Below the pieces are notes generated by a model. The model worked only from the letters and a program-made list of their open reading frames with translations. It made no database searches and was not told the DNA's origin. A stretch of 64,000 bases of DNA from Mycobacterium sp. NS-7484 (lineage in GTDB: Bacteria > Actinomycetota > Actinomycetes > Mycobacteriales > Mycobacteriaceae). This document shows, one piece after another, positions 25,256 to 33,774 of this stretch. Every line of letters starts with the position of its first letter. The first letter of the stretch is position 1. The DNA is taken from positions 1-64,000 of the forward strand of contig NZ_MBEJ01000121.1 in assembly GCF_001953975.1 (NCBI RefSeq), given 5' to 3'. A program made the position numbers and the translations under genes.

Positions 25256-26836
25256 ATGGAACACCCCACCACGGTGACCGAACGCATCCGTGAGCAGGCA
25301 CGGCAGCGCCCCGAGACGGTCGCCTTGCGCCGCTGCGACGGCAGCAGTGCAGTCACGTATCGAGACCTCGTCGCCGGAATCGACGCATGGGCACAGGTTC
25401 TGGCATACCGCGGTATCACCCGCGGGGACCGGGTGTTCGTCCTTTCCGACAATGGTCCGGAGACATACCTGTCGGTACTGGCCTGTGCGCGCATGGGCGC
25501 CATCGCGGTCATGGTGGACAGTGCGCTGCCGCCGGCCACCCTCGATCGCTTCGCCGAGATCACCACGCCCGCCGCGGTTCTCATCGACCGCGGGAGCCGG
25601 CTCGATGCCTCGGGTCTCTCGGGGTCGCTACGGTCGATTCCCGCGTTCGATGTCGATCTCGCCACCGGCGCGGCTGCGCGCGGCGGCACAGGCCCGAAGC
25701 TCGGCACCGAGGATCTGAGCGGTGACGATCCGCTGGCGATGATCTTCACCAGCGGCACGACCGGTACCCCGAAGGCCGTGCTGTTGCCTCACCGCACCTT
25801 CTACTCCGTTGCCGACATTCTGCGACGCGAGCAGTTGAACTGGGTCGACTGGGTGGCTGGTGAGACCACCTATTCCCCGTTGCCGGCCACGCATATCGGT
25901 GGACTGTGGTGGATCCTGAACTGTCTGATGCAGGGCGGGTTGTGCATCACCGGGGGCGAGAACACCCCGTCGCTCCTGGAGATCCTCTCCGCCAACGCGG
26001 TCGCGACCACGTGTCTGGTCCCCACCCTGCTGACCCGGTTGGTGGCCGAACTGCGGTCGACGGGCACCCCGGTGCCGCCGTCCCTCCGGATGATCGGGTA
26101 CGGCGGGTCCCGGGCGATTGCCGCCGATGTCCGATTCGTCGAGGATGCCGGAGCACGGACTGCGCAAGTCTACGGGCTCAGTGAAACCGGTTGTACCGCA
26201 CTGTGCCTGCCCACCGAGCCCGGGTCGATCGGGCGGATCGAGGCCGGTGCCGTCGGGCGACCCTATCCCGGCGTACACGTCCATCTGGATTCCGACGGCA
26301 GCGGTCCACCCACCCGGTCCGGCACCGTGTCAGCATCCTCCGGCACGCTGTGGATCAAGTCGCCGGCGAACATGCTCGGGTACTGGAACAACTCCGACCG
26401 GACGGCCGAGGTGCTTGTCGACGGCTGGGTGAACACCGGAGACATTCTCGACCGTGGTGAGGACGGCTTCTTCTTCATCAAGGGACGGTCCTCGGAGATG
26501 ATCATCTCGGGAGGCGTGAACATCGCCCCCGACGAGGTCGATCGGATCGCCGAGGCCGTCGCCGGGGTCAATGCCGCCGCCAGCTACGAGATCCCCGACG
26601 ACGAGTTCGGCGCATTGGTGGGCCTGGCCGTCGTCCCGGACACGGACCTCGACGAGGCCGGCGTCAGGAAGCTCAAACAGGCCATCGCGGCGCGGTTTCG
26701 GCAGGAGTGCGAGCCGATGGCGAGACCGTCGACGATTGTTGCGGTGCAGGAGATCCCGCGGACCGCGTCCGGCAAGATCATCCGAACATCGCTGGCGGCA
26801 GCGGCCGATGACAGCGCGGCGGCCACGTGTGGCTGA
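25256..26836 (+). CDS. fadD10: Fatty acyl-AMP ligase FadD10
   Basis: 526-residue ANL adenylate-forming enzyme that activates a fatty acid and loads it on the adjacent ACP. Motifs: IFTSGTTGTPKAV (P-loop), VYGLSETGCTA (A5), GWVNTGDIL (A7), and PRTASGKIIRTSL with the C-terminal lysine. It follows the known FadD10 (Rv0099) sequence closely, including PLPATHIGGLWWILNCLMQGGLCITGGENT. The ATG at 25256 is preferred to a GTG four codons upstream by comparison with the homologue. The last eight bases overlap the ACP gene. Confidence 0.93.
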   Translation: MEHPTTVTERIREQARQRPETVALRRCDGSSAVTYRDLVAGIDAWAQVLAYRGITRGDRVFVLSDNGPETYLSVLACARMGAIAVMVDSALPPATLDRFAEITTPAAVLIDRGSRLDASGLSGSLRSIPAFDVDLATGAAARGGTGPKLGTEDLSGDDPLAMIFTSGTTGTPKAVLLPHRTFYSVADILRREQLNWVDWVAGETTYSPLPATHIGGLWWILNCLMQGGLCITGGENTPSLLEILSANAVATTCLVPTLLTRLVAELRSTGTPVPPSLRMIGYGGSRAIAADVRFVEDAGARTAQVYGLSETGCTALCLPTEPGSIGRIEAGAVGRPYPGVHVHLDSDGSGPPTRSGTVSASSGTLWIKSPANMLGYWNNSDRTAEVLVDGWVNTGDILDRGEDGFFFIKGRSSEMIISGGVNIAPDEVDRIAEAVAGVNAAASYEIPDDEFGALVGLAVVPDTDLDEAGVRKLKQAIAARFRQECEPMARPSTIVAVQEIPRTASGKIIRTSLAAAADDSAAATCG

Positions 26837-27068
26837 ACTCCTCGTGCGGGGTCGCATCCTCGCTGCGCTCGCCGAGGTGCTGTACGTCGACGAAACAGAT
26901 CTCAGTGACGGTGACGACACCGACCTGCGAGACCTCGGGCTCGACTCGGTGCGGTTTGTGCTGCTGATGAAACACCTTGGCATCGACCGGGAGTCTGAGG
27001 TCCCACGGCGGCTGGCCGAGCATCTGACGATCAGCGGCTGGGTCGGGGAGTTGGAGCGAAGGCGGTGA
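26829..27068 (+). CDS. Acyl carrier protein of the isonitrile lipopeptide pathway (Rv0100/ScoB family)
   Basis: 79-residue carrier protein; the phosphopantetheine serine lies in DLGLDSVRFVLLM. It would carry the acyl chain made by FadD10 through the amino-acid addition and isonitrile-forming steps and hand it to the NRPS condensation domain. GTG 26829 lies inside the fadD10 end, and its stop overlaps the nrp GTG (GTGA), so all five biosynthetic genes are translationally linked or nearly so. Confidence 0.9.
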   Translation: MAELLVRGRILAALAEVLYVDETDLSDGDDTDLRDLGLDSVRFVLLMKHLGIDRESEVPRRLAEHLTISGWVGELERRR

Positions 27069-30000
27069 GCCGCTCGGAAGGCGTGGAGGTACGGCGCATC
27101 CCGTTGAGCAGGGCACAGCAGAACATCTACACCGGTGTCCTGCAGGATGCCGACCCGGATCTGTACCTGATCGGCCGGCGTTACCGATTCCACCCGATCC
27201 CGCAGGCGAAATTTTTCGCTTCGCTGCAGAACACGATCCTGGCTCACCCGATCCAGCTGTGCGTGTTGGTACCGCCGTCGGGTACCGGCGGCTATCCGGA
27301 ATTCGTGCCACGGCTCGCGGTGGATGACCTCGTGTACGTGACCCGCGACGAAGGGTCGGATCGGCTGTGGTCCTCCGGAATTCTCGACCAGCCCCTGGTG
27401 CGCTACCGCGTCGACGTCGACGATACCGGTCTGGTACATGGGCTTGACGTCCGTGCGCACCACATCCTGCTCGACGGTGGCGCGATCGGGATCATCGAAG
27501 CCGACCTCGGACGCGCGCTCGGCGGCGGCGGCCTCGACATCTGCAGTGGAGGCTTGGCGGCGGTGGCTGCGGCACATCACCGCGAAGGGTGCCGCATCGA
27601 CGGAACACGTGACCGGCTCACCACCTCTGCGTTCAGGGAACTCGGCGACGACACCGCATTGGGCAGCTCGGTGCACGGTGTCACCGTGGCGGCCAAAGGG
27701 ATTCGTATGGCGTCCGTGACGCTCGCCGGTGCCGAGTACGACGAGTTGGCGGTCCTGGCCGACCGGGAAAGCGTGCCGCTCAACGTACTGGTGGCCGCGG
27801 CGGCCGTCGCCGCGCAGGCAAGTGCCCGGCAGACAACCGAGGCCCTGCTGGTGCACGCGGTGGACAACCGCTTTGGTGAGCCGGACCTCGACGTCGCGAC
27901 GTGCCTGGTCAACTCGATCGCGCAACCCGTCCGGTTCCCGTCGTACGCGTCGGTGGCCGACGTGGTGCGAACCGTGGATCGTGGCTACGTCGCAGCCGGC
28001 CGACGCCGGTGGCTACGCGAAGAGCAGTACCGCCGAATGTATCTGGCGACACACCGCACAACCTCCGTGGAGACGGTGACGCTGAACTTCCTGCGCCGGC
28101 CGTGTGCACCCGAACTGCGGCCGTTGCTGTCCGACGTGCCGGTGACCACCGAAATCGGTCCGGTCGAGGGGATGGCGGTGGCGGCCGTCCTCGACGAGCG
28201 TCAGCGCACCCTCACCCTCGAACTCTGGAACCGAGCTGACACGCAACCCGGGCACGCCACCACCGCGGTGCACCGGATTGCAACAGCACTGAAATCGATG
28301 GCCGCGATGTGGCATTCGCCGTTCGCGATGATCGTCGACGAATGGTGCGGGATCGGCGAGAACGGGGCGCTGTCGACGGCGCAGCCGCCCGACGACGGCC
28401 CCGCCGGACCCGCATGGTTCGTGCTTCGCGATGAGCTTGCCGCCGAATGCCGTCGGCGTCGACCGGGTGTCGACCCGTGGATCGCCTGGCTGCTGCACAT
28501 CGATGCCGTGCCGGGTGACGTGGTGGTGTTCACCGATGACGACACAGACACGGCAATCGACCTCATGATCGCGTGCCACCTGGCCGGCTGTGGCTTCAGC
28601 GTCTGTGACAGCGCAGAGCACGTGGTTTCGCGGGCTGAGCGAATCAGCGAACACGCCGGCATCACCACTCACATCGTCGACCTTGCCCGGCGGGAAGTTT
28701 CATCCCTCGACGCGGAACACCAGCAGCGGGCGGATGCCCGTGTCGTTGACGTGGCCGCCGATCCGCTTCTGGCCATGAGGACCGCCTATGTGATGCCGAC
28801 CTCGGGATCGACCGGGCAGCCGAAACTCGTGAAGGTCAGCCACTCCTCGCTGGCCGCGTTCTGCGCAGCACAGGTCCGCGCCTATGGCTGGGCGCCGGGC
28901 GACATCGTCCTTCAATGCGCCCCGCTGACATCGGACATCAGCGTCGAGGAGATCTTCGGCGCGACGCTCAGCGGAGCCACCCTGATTCGCTCGGCCGCGG
29001 TCAAAGCCGGTGACCTGCAGGCGCTTGCCCACGATCTGGTGACCAGCGGGGCGACGGTCGTCGACCTACCGACCGCGATGTGGCATCTGTGGTGTGACGA
29101 TCCTGACGCCACGGCGGCCGTTGCCCGATCGCGACTACGCCAGATCGTGATCGGGGGTGAGCCCATCCGCCCCGCCGCCGTCGACAAATGGCTCAAAGCC
29201 GTTGCCGCCGCGGATGTATCCCTGGTGTCGAGCTACGGCCCGACAGAAGCCACGGTGGTGGTGACATACCTGCCGATCATCGACGGCGGACGCGTGGTCG
29301 AACCGGGTGGACGCCTGCGGCTGGGGTGTCCGATCGTGGCGGACACGGTGGTGGTCGCATTCGGTGAAGTGATAGTGCTGGGGCAGATGGTGGCCGATGG
29401 TTACCTCGGCGCGGACAGTGCGAGTTTCGGTTCGGTCACGTTGGCCGACGGAGTGCGACGGCGCGCCTTCGCGACGGCCGACCGGGTTACTGTCGACGAC
29501 AACGGTTATCCAGTGTTCGCCGGCCGTAAGGACGCGCTCGTGAAGGTTGCGGGCAAGCGGGTCGACACCGCCGAGATCACCCGACGCGTGGCGGCGGACC
29601 CCGCCATCGTCGATGTGGCCGTCGGACTGCGCGACGGTGGGCTGGGAGTGTGGTTCACCACCGGTCAGACCGACGCCGGAGACCTGGCCACCGCGACGGC
29701 GGCACGGATCAAGAGCATCCTGATGGATGCCCGCGTTCCGTCGTTCTTCGTGACACGCGTCGCACGCATTCCCCGGACACCGAACGGAAAGGTCGACACC
29801 GCAGCGTTGCGGGCATCGGGCGAGACCCCACCCGACGAACCCGTCGACATCGAATCCCAAGACCAGGCAACGCATCTGGCCAACCTCTGGAGCCGGATGC
29901 TCGGGCGGCCGATCACGCCCGACGCGTCGCTGCTGCAGGAGGGTGTCGGCTCACTGGACCTCGTCCGGATCCTGCCCGAGACGCGCCGGCTTCTCGGCCG

Positions 30001-31246
30001 GCCGATCTCGATCCTGGATCTCATCGGTGCCGACACCGCGCTGAACCTGGTGGCCGACGCAGCGATGGCCCACACCTGGATGGACTCCGCCACCGCCGCC
30101 GAGATCGACCATGACTTCGCCGTGGTGACAGCTCCGCGCAGCAGGGACGCGGTGCCCCGGGGACGCGCGCGACGGCGTGGGGTGCCCGCGATCCTGGTGA
30201 TCGGCGGATCCGGAATTCTGGGTACCGGGTTCGCCGAGAAGATTCGGGAGGAGGCCGCCTCCGGGCGGGCGCGACCGGACGTGATCCTGGCCATGAGATC
30301 GGTTCCGTCGGACGGTATCTGGTCGGAGCTTCGCGCCGCGCCGGGTGTCCGTATCGAGCCGTTGACCGCCGGGTTCGGGGCGGCCGAGTTGGCGGCGTTG
30401 ATGCGCCGGACCGCGGCCACGACGGTGATCAACTGCATCGGCAGCACCAACGTGGTGGTGCCGTACCGCGAACTCCGGTCCGCCAACGTGGAATTGGCGT
30501 CGGGCATGGTGCAGCAGTGCCTTGCCTCCGGCGCTCGGCTGGCTCACCTGTCGACATCTGTGGTCAATGCCGAGGTTCACGCACCACGGGTAGTCGATCC
30601 ACGCCAGGCCCCGTACCCGTACGCCGCATCGAAGGCGCTCGCCGAACTGGCGGTGGCCGGATCACCTGCGGACCTGGACTTCACGATCGTGCGCCTGCCG
30701 CGGGTGCTGGCCGTCCCAGACCAGATCCGAGGATCCACCGACATCCTGGTGTCCGTCATCGACGCCTGCCGCGCTGTGCAGGCCTATCCGTCGGTCGAGG
30801 TGACCGAGGAGGTGACCACCGGCCGCGCGGCGGCCGAGAGCATCCTGCGACGGTTGCCGGAGTTCGGCGGTCCGGACCGGTTGGGACGCGGCATCGATGT
30901 GGTGCGGGGGCAGGCGGTGCCGTATCGCGAAGTGCTCGGTGTGGTGGCGCGCGAGCAACTCGACGCGCACGAGTGGAAACGGCGTCTCGACGAAAGTGAT
31001 TGGGCCAGGGCGAATCCACGTGGCTGGTCGGTGATCGACGCCTGGTTCAGCCTGGGCATGACACTCGGTGGTCGCACCTACTCGGAGTACCTCGCCGGGT
31101 TCCCGGTGATGCCGCTGGGCATCGAATCCGTCGGTGAACTCGATGCGACGGCACCGCCCATGCCGGATCTGCTCACGAATCTCGGCATCACCGGAACTGT
31201 ATGCGGCGGCACGACGACCAATGAGCAGAACGTCGCCAGACAGTGA
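27065..31246 (+). CDS. nrp: One-module NRPS (C-A-T-R) for isonitrile lipopeptide
   Basis: 1393 residues. Condensation domain about 10-430 with intact HHILLDG (132-138). Adenylation domain about 450-915 with TSGSTGQPK (about 579), SYGPTEATVVV (about 723), ATADRVTVDDNG and the C-terminal lysine in RTPNGKVDTAAL (about 905). Thiolation domain near 960 (serine in EGVGSLDLV, a variant of the usual GGDS). C-terminal thioester reductase about 1040-1393 with IGGSGILGTGF and the catalytic YAASK (about 1185). The product would be released reductively as aldehyde or alcohol. M. tuberculosis Nrp, about 2500 residues in my memory, has two modules, so this enzyme is nearer the Streptomyces ScoA layout. The amino acid cannot be read safely by eye; lysine is the precedent. 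Confidence 0.93.
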   Translation: MSRSEGVEVRRIPLSRAQQNIYTGVLQDADPDLYLIGRRYRFHPIPQAKFFASLQNTILAHPIQLCVLVPPSGTGGYPEFVPRLAVDDLVYVTRDEGSDRLWSSGILDQPLVRYRVDVDDTGLVHGLDVRAHHILLDGGAIGIIEADLGRALGGGGLDICSGGLAAVAAAHHREGCRIDGTRDRLTTSAFRELGDDTALGSSVHGVTVAAKGIRMASVTLAGAEYDELAVLADRESVPLNVLVAAAAVAAQASARQTTEALLVHAVDNRFGEPDLDVATCLVNSIAQPVRFPSYASVADVVRTVDRGYVAAGRRRWLREEQYRRMYLATHRTTSVETVTLNFLRRPCAPELRPLLSDVPVTTEIGPVEGMAVAAVLDERQRTLTLELWNRADTQPGHATTAVHRIATALKSMAAMWHSPFAMIVDEWCGIGENGALSTAQPPDDGPAGPAWFVLRDELAAECRRRRPGVDPWIAWLLHIDAVPGDVVVFTDDDTDTAIDLMIACHLAGCGFSVCDSAEHVVSRAERISEHAGITTHIVDLARREVSSLDAEHQQRADARVVDVAADPLLAMRTAYVMPTSGSTGQPKLVKVSHSSLAAFCAAQVRAYGWAPGDIVLQCAPLTSDISVEEIFGATLSGATLIRSAAVKAGDLQALAHDLVTSGATVVDLPTAMWHLWCDDPDATAAVARSRLRQIVIGGEPIRPAAVDKWLKAVAAADVSLVSSYGPTEATVVVTYLPIIDGGRVVEPGGRLRLGCPIVADTVVVAFGEVIVLGQMVADGYLGADSASFGSVTLADGVRRRAFATADRVTVDDNGYPVFAGRKDALVKVAGKRVDTAEITRRVAADPAIVDVAVGLRDGGLGVWFTTGQTDAGDLATATAARIKSILMDARVPSFFVTRVARIPRTPNGKVDTAALRASGETPPDEPVDIESQDQATHLANLWSRMLGRPITPDASLLQEGVGSLDLVRILPETRRLLGRPISILDLIGADTALNLVADAAMAHTWMDSATAAEIDHDFAVVTAPRSRDAVPRGRARRRGVPAILVIGGSGILGTGFAEKIREEAASGRARPDVILAMRSVPSDGIWSELRAAPGVRIEPLTAGFGAAELAALMRRTAATTVINCIGSTNVVVPYRELRSANVELASGMVQQCLASGARLAHLSTSVVNAEVHAPRVVDPRQAPYPYAASKALAELAVAGSPADLDFTIVRLPRVLAVPDQIRGSTDILVSVIDACRAVQAYPSVEVTEEVTTGRAAAESILRRLPEFGGPDRLGRGIDVVRGQAVPYREVLGVVAREQLDAHEWKRRLDESDWARANPRGWSVIDAWFSLGMTLGGRTYSEYLAGFPVMPLGIESVGELDATAPPMPDLLTNLGITGTVCGGTTTNEQNVARQ

Positions 31247-31255
31247 GGAACGGCA

Positions 31256-31591
31256 GTGACACAGGCAGCAGCGCACAGTGGCCAGGCATCGGGGACCCGA
31301 CGCGTTCTGCTCGACGTGACGGGCATGTCCTGCGGGGCGTGCTCGCGCCGCGTGCAGAACAAGCTCAACAAGATCGATGGCGTGCAGGCGTCGGTCGACA
31401 TCGCCACCAAGATCGCCACGGTCGATGCCCGCCACGACGTCAGCGTCGCGGATCTCTGTGCCGCGGTGGAGGAGGCCGGGTACCACGCCGCGGAGCGCAC
31501 CGGTGACTCGGCGGCCGAGGTGCCGCACAAACCGTCCTCGACGGCGGTCAGGGTGCTGCGCCGGCTGAGCTTCGGGCATCTGGGCGTCTGA
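31256..31591 (+). CDS. Stand-alone heavy-metal-associated (HMA) domain protein
   Basis: 111 residues with one HMA domain (about 15-85). The metal site is CGAC in DVTGMSCGACSRRVQNKLN. From residue 15 onward it parallels the N-terminus of the CtpB-type ATPase encoded 2.5 kb downstream, including the linker and the VLRRL motif where the ATPase begins its first membrane helix. It looks like a detached, soluble copy of that domain. It begins with GTG 31256, nine bases after the nrp stop, so it is the last gene of the biosynthetic operon. It is a likely copper(I) or zinc chaperone. Confidence 0.85.
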   Translation: MTQAAAHSGQASGTRRVLLDVTGMSCGACSRRVQNKLNKIDGVQASVDIATKIATVDARHDVSVADLCAAVEEAGYHAAERTGDSAAEVPHKPSSTAVRVLRRLSFGHLGV

Positions 31592-31599
31592 CAACTGGC

Positions 31600-31628
31600 G
31601 GGAACTGACCCCGTGGTGTGAACGACCA
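31600..31628 (+). promoter_or_regulatory. SigC-type promoter of the PepSY gene
   Basis: GGGAAC (31600-31605), 17-bp spacer, CGAC (31623-31626) followed by CA, the same pattern as the other boxes in this island. It starts nine bases after the HMA stop codon and 58 bases before the PepSY ATG. Confidence 0.75.
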
Positions 31629-31662
31629 TTCTTGACGAGGACCGTTCGACCACCGAGGAGCC

Positions 31663-33126
31663 ATGGGCGAGATCCCGTCGACAGTGACAGATGACAGCGC
31701 GAACCTCCCGTTGCCGGGGGCGCCCGCCCGACGAGGCGGGGGTGCGGCACCGTATCGCGCGTTCCTGCTGCGCCTGCACTTCTACGCCGGAATCTTCGTC
31801 GGTTCGTTCCTGCTGATCGCTGCCCTCAGCGGCGGCCTGTACGCCGTGGCACCCAGCCTCGAGCAGTTCGTCTATCGCGATCATTTGCGAACCGCGACCG
31901 GCGGAACCATGCTGCCGGTCTCCGCGCAGGTGCGTTCCGCGCAAGCCGAGCGACCCGACCTGCCGGTCACCGCGGTCCGGCCGGCCACCGGCGCCGGGGA
32001 GACGACGCGGGTGATGTTCGACGACCCATCGCTGGCGGAGTCCGAACGGCATGCCGTGTTCATCGATCCGGTGACCGGCGCCTCGCACGGCGAACTCACG
32101 GTCTACGGCAGCAGCGGTGCGCTGCCGCTGCGCACCTGGATTGACCAGTTGCACCGCAGTCTGCACCTGGGTGAGCCGGGCCGGTGGTACAGCGAACTCG
32201 CCGCGTCGTGGCTGTGGCTGATCGCGTTGGCCGGGCTGTTCCTGTGGGGCAGATACCGGCGCATGAAGCACCGCGGCGACCCAGAAGCCAGATTGCTGGT
32301 GCCCGACCGCTCGGGCCCCGGCCGGCTGCGGACGCTGAACTGGCATGGGGCGGTGGGGATCTGGATCGCTGTGGGTCTGCTATTCCTGTCGGCGACCGGA
32401 CTGACGTGGTCGCGGTTCGCCGGCGACAACATCACAGCCCTGCGCAGCGCGTTGTCGTGGACGACACCGTCGGTGTCGACCGCGCTCACCGGCCCGACGA
32501 ACGCTGTGATGTCCGGCCACGACGGTCATCACAGCGAACCGGTGACCACCGGCGGCCACGGGGGCGCTGCGCGCGTCGCGGACATCGACCGGGTGCTCGA
32601 CGCCGCGCGCGAGGCCGGCGTGGACGGCAAGGTCGAGGTCGGTATTCCGGCCACGACCGATACGGCGTTCACCGTCGCGCAGACCCGGCAACCGTGGGTG
32701 ATGTCGAACAATGCGGTGGCCGTCGACGGAGCATCCGGAAAGATCACCGACACTTCGTGGTTCGCCGACTGGCCGGTGGCCGCCAAGCTCTCGGCATGGG
32801 GCATCCAGCTGCACATGGGGCTGCTGTTCGGCCTGGCCAACCAACTGCTGTTACTGGCGCTGGCCGTCGCGCTGGTCACTGTGATCGTGCGCGGATACCT
32901 GCTGTGGTGGCAGCGCCGCCCGACGGCCGGCACACGGCCCGTCGGTGCCGCACCGCGCCGCGGAGTGCTCACCGGTTTACCGCCGGGCGCCGCGGTGGTC
33001 GTCGTGTTCGCAGCGGCCGCCATCGGCTGGTTCGTGCCGCTGCTGGGGCTGAGCCTGGTGGCGTTCGTCGCCGTCGACGCCGTGATCGGATGGCGGCAGC
33101 ACCGCCGCCAGGATCGATCGGTTTAG
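31663..33126 (+). CDS. PepSY-associated membrane protein, possible metal-chelate reductase
   Basis: 487 residues with four to five membrane spans: LRLHFYAGIFVGSFLLIAALSGGLYAV near 40, WLWLIALAGLFLWG near 185, GIWIAVGLLFLSATGLTWS near 235, and two to three near the C-terminus. Conserved histidines (LHFYAG, LHRSLHLGEPGRWY, QLHMGLLFG) fit the haem-binding pattern of the PepSY_TM / PiuB family, whose members reduce metal-siderophore complexes. A His-rich loop (HDGHHSEPVTTGGHGG) sits in the outer region. It follows its own SigC-type promoter and overlaps the convergent sigC end by four bases. A role in releasing metal from the isonitrile chelate is inference. Confidence 0.85.
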   Translation: MGEIPSTVTDDSANLPLPGAPARRGGGAAPYRAFLLRLHFYAGIFVGSFLLIAALSGGLYAVAPSLEQFVYRDHLRTATGGTMLPVSAQVRSAQAERPDLPVTAVRPATGAGETTRVMFDDPSLAESERHAVFIDPVTGASHGELTVYGSSGALPLRTWIDQLHRSLHLGEPGRWYSELAASWLWLIALAGLFLWGRYRRMKHRGDPEARLLVPDRSGPGRLRTLNWHGAVGIWIAVGLLFLSATGLTWSRFAGDNITALRSALSWTTPSVSTALTGPTNAVMSGHDGHHSEPVTTGGHGGAARVADIDRVLDAAREAGVDGKVEVGIPATTDTAFTVAQTRQPWVMSNNAVAVDGASGKITDTSWFADWPVAAKLSAWGIQLHMGLLFGLANQLLLLALAVALVTVIVRGYLLWWQRRPTAGTRPVGAAPRRGVLTGLPPGAAVVVVFAAAAIGWFVPLLGLSLVAFVAVDAVIGWRQHRRQDRSV

Positions 33127-33677
33127 CCGGTCCGGTCGTCCCGCTCGGCCGCGGCGATCAGGTCTTCGCGGGCACGTGCCACGCGGGACCGGATGGTGCC
33201 CACCGGGCAACCGCACACCTCGGCGGCCTCCGCGTAGGACAGGCCGAGCACCTGCGTCAGCAGCAGCGCATGCCGCCGGTCGGGATCGAGCCCGTCCACC
33301 AACATGCGGATCTCCACCATCCGCTCGAACCCACCCACCGGGCGGTAGCTGTCGAGAACCTGCTCGACGTCCACCCCGTGCTGGGTCCGAGGACGGCTCT
33401 GCTTGTGCCGGATCTGATCGACCACCACGCGCCGCGCGATCGACAGCAGCCACGTCCGTGCGGACGAGCGGCCACCGAACCGGGGGAGCGCGGACATCGC
33501 GCGGATGAACGTCTCTTGGGTCAGGTCGTCAGCTGACCCGGCATCGCCGAGGTAGGCGACAGTTCGCCAGACGTCGCGCTGCGTGGACCGAATGAACTGC
33601 TCGAGGGCCTCCGAATCGCCGCGTCCGGCGGCCAGGGCCAGCCGCGTAACGTGGTCCTCGCCGTATTCGGTAGTCAC
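33123..33677 (-). CDS. sigC: ECF sigma factor SigC
   Basis: 184 residues. Region 2 has DVWRTVAYLGDAGSADDLTQETFIRAM with ARTWLLSIARRVVVDQIRHKQSRPRT; region 4 ends LTQVLGLSYAEAAEVCGCPVGTIRSRVARAREDLI. It closely matches M. tuberculosis SigC (Rv2069) in length and sequence as I recall them. GTG 33677 (VTTEYGED) is chosen; the longer frame would run across the ctpB promoter on the other strand. It converges on the PepSY gene and diverges from ctpB. Five matching -35/-10 boxes on this island are its probable targets. I see no matching box for its own gene. Confidence 0.9.
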   Translation of the reverse strand: MTTEYGEDHVTRLALAAGRGDSEALEQFIRSTQRDVWRTVAYLGDAGSADDLTQETFIRAMSALPRFGGRSSARTWLLSIARRVVVDQIRHKQSRPRTQHGVDVEQVLDSYRPVGGFERMVEIRMLVDGLDPDRRHALLLTQVLGLSYAEAAEVCGCPVGTIRSRVARAREDLIAAAERDDRTG

Positions 33678-33704
33678 GACGATCGACACTATTCGATGAC
33701 GCCC

Positions 33705-33733
33705 GGGAACTTCGCATCGGGCCGCGACGACCA
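33705..33733 (+). promoter_or_regulatory. SigC-type promoter of ctpB
   Basis: GGGAAC (33705-33710), 17-bp spacer, CGAC (33728-33731) followed by CA. It lies in the 97-bp gap between the divergent sigC and ctpB start codons and points at ctpB, 43 bases ahead of its ATG. Confidence 0.78.
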
Positions 33734-33774
33734 ATCAGACGGCGAGGTATGTGCCACCGGCGTGGTGGTGAGCA

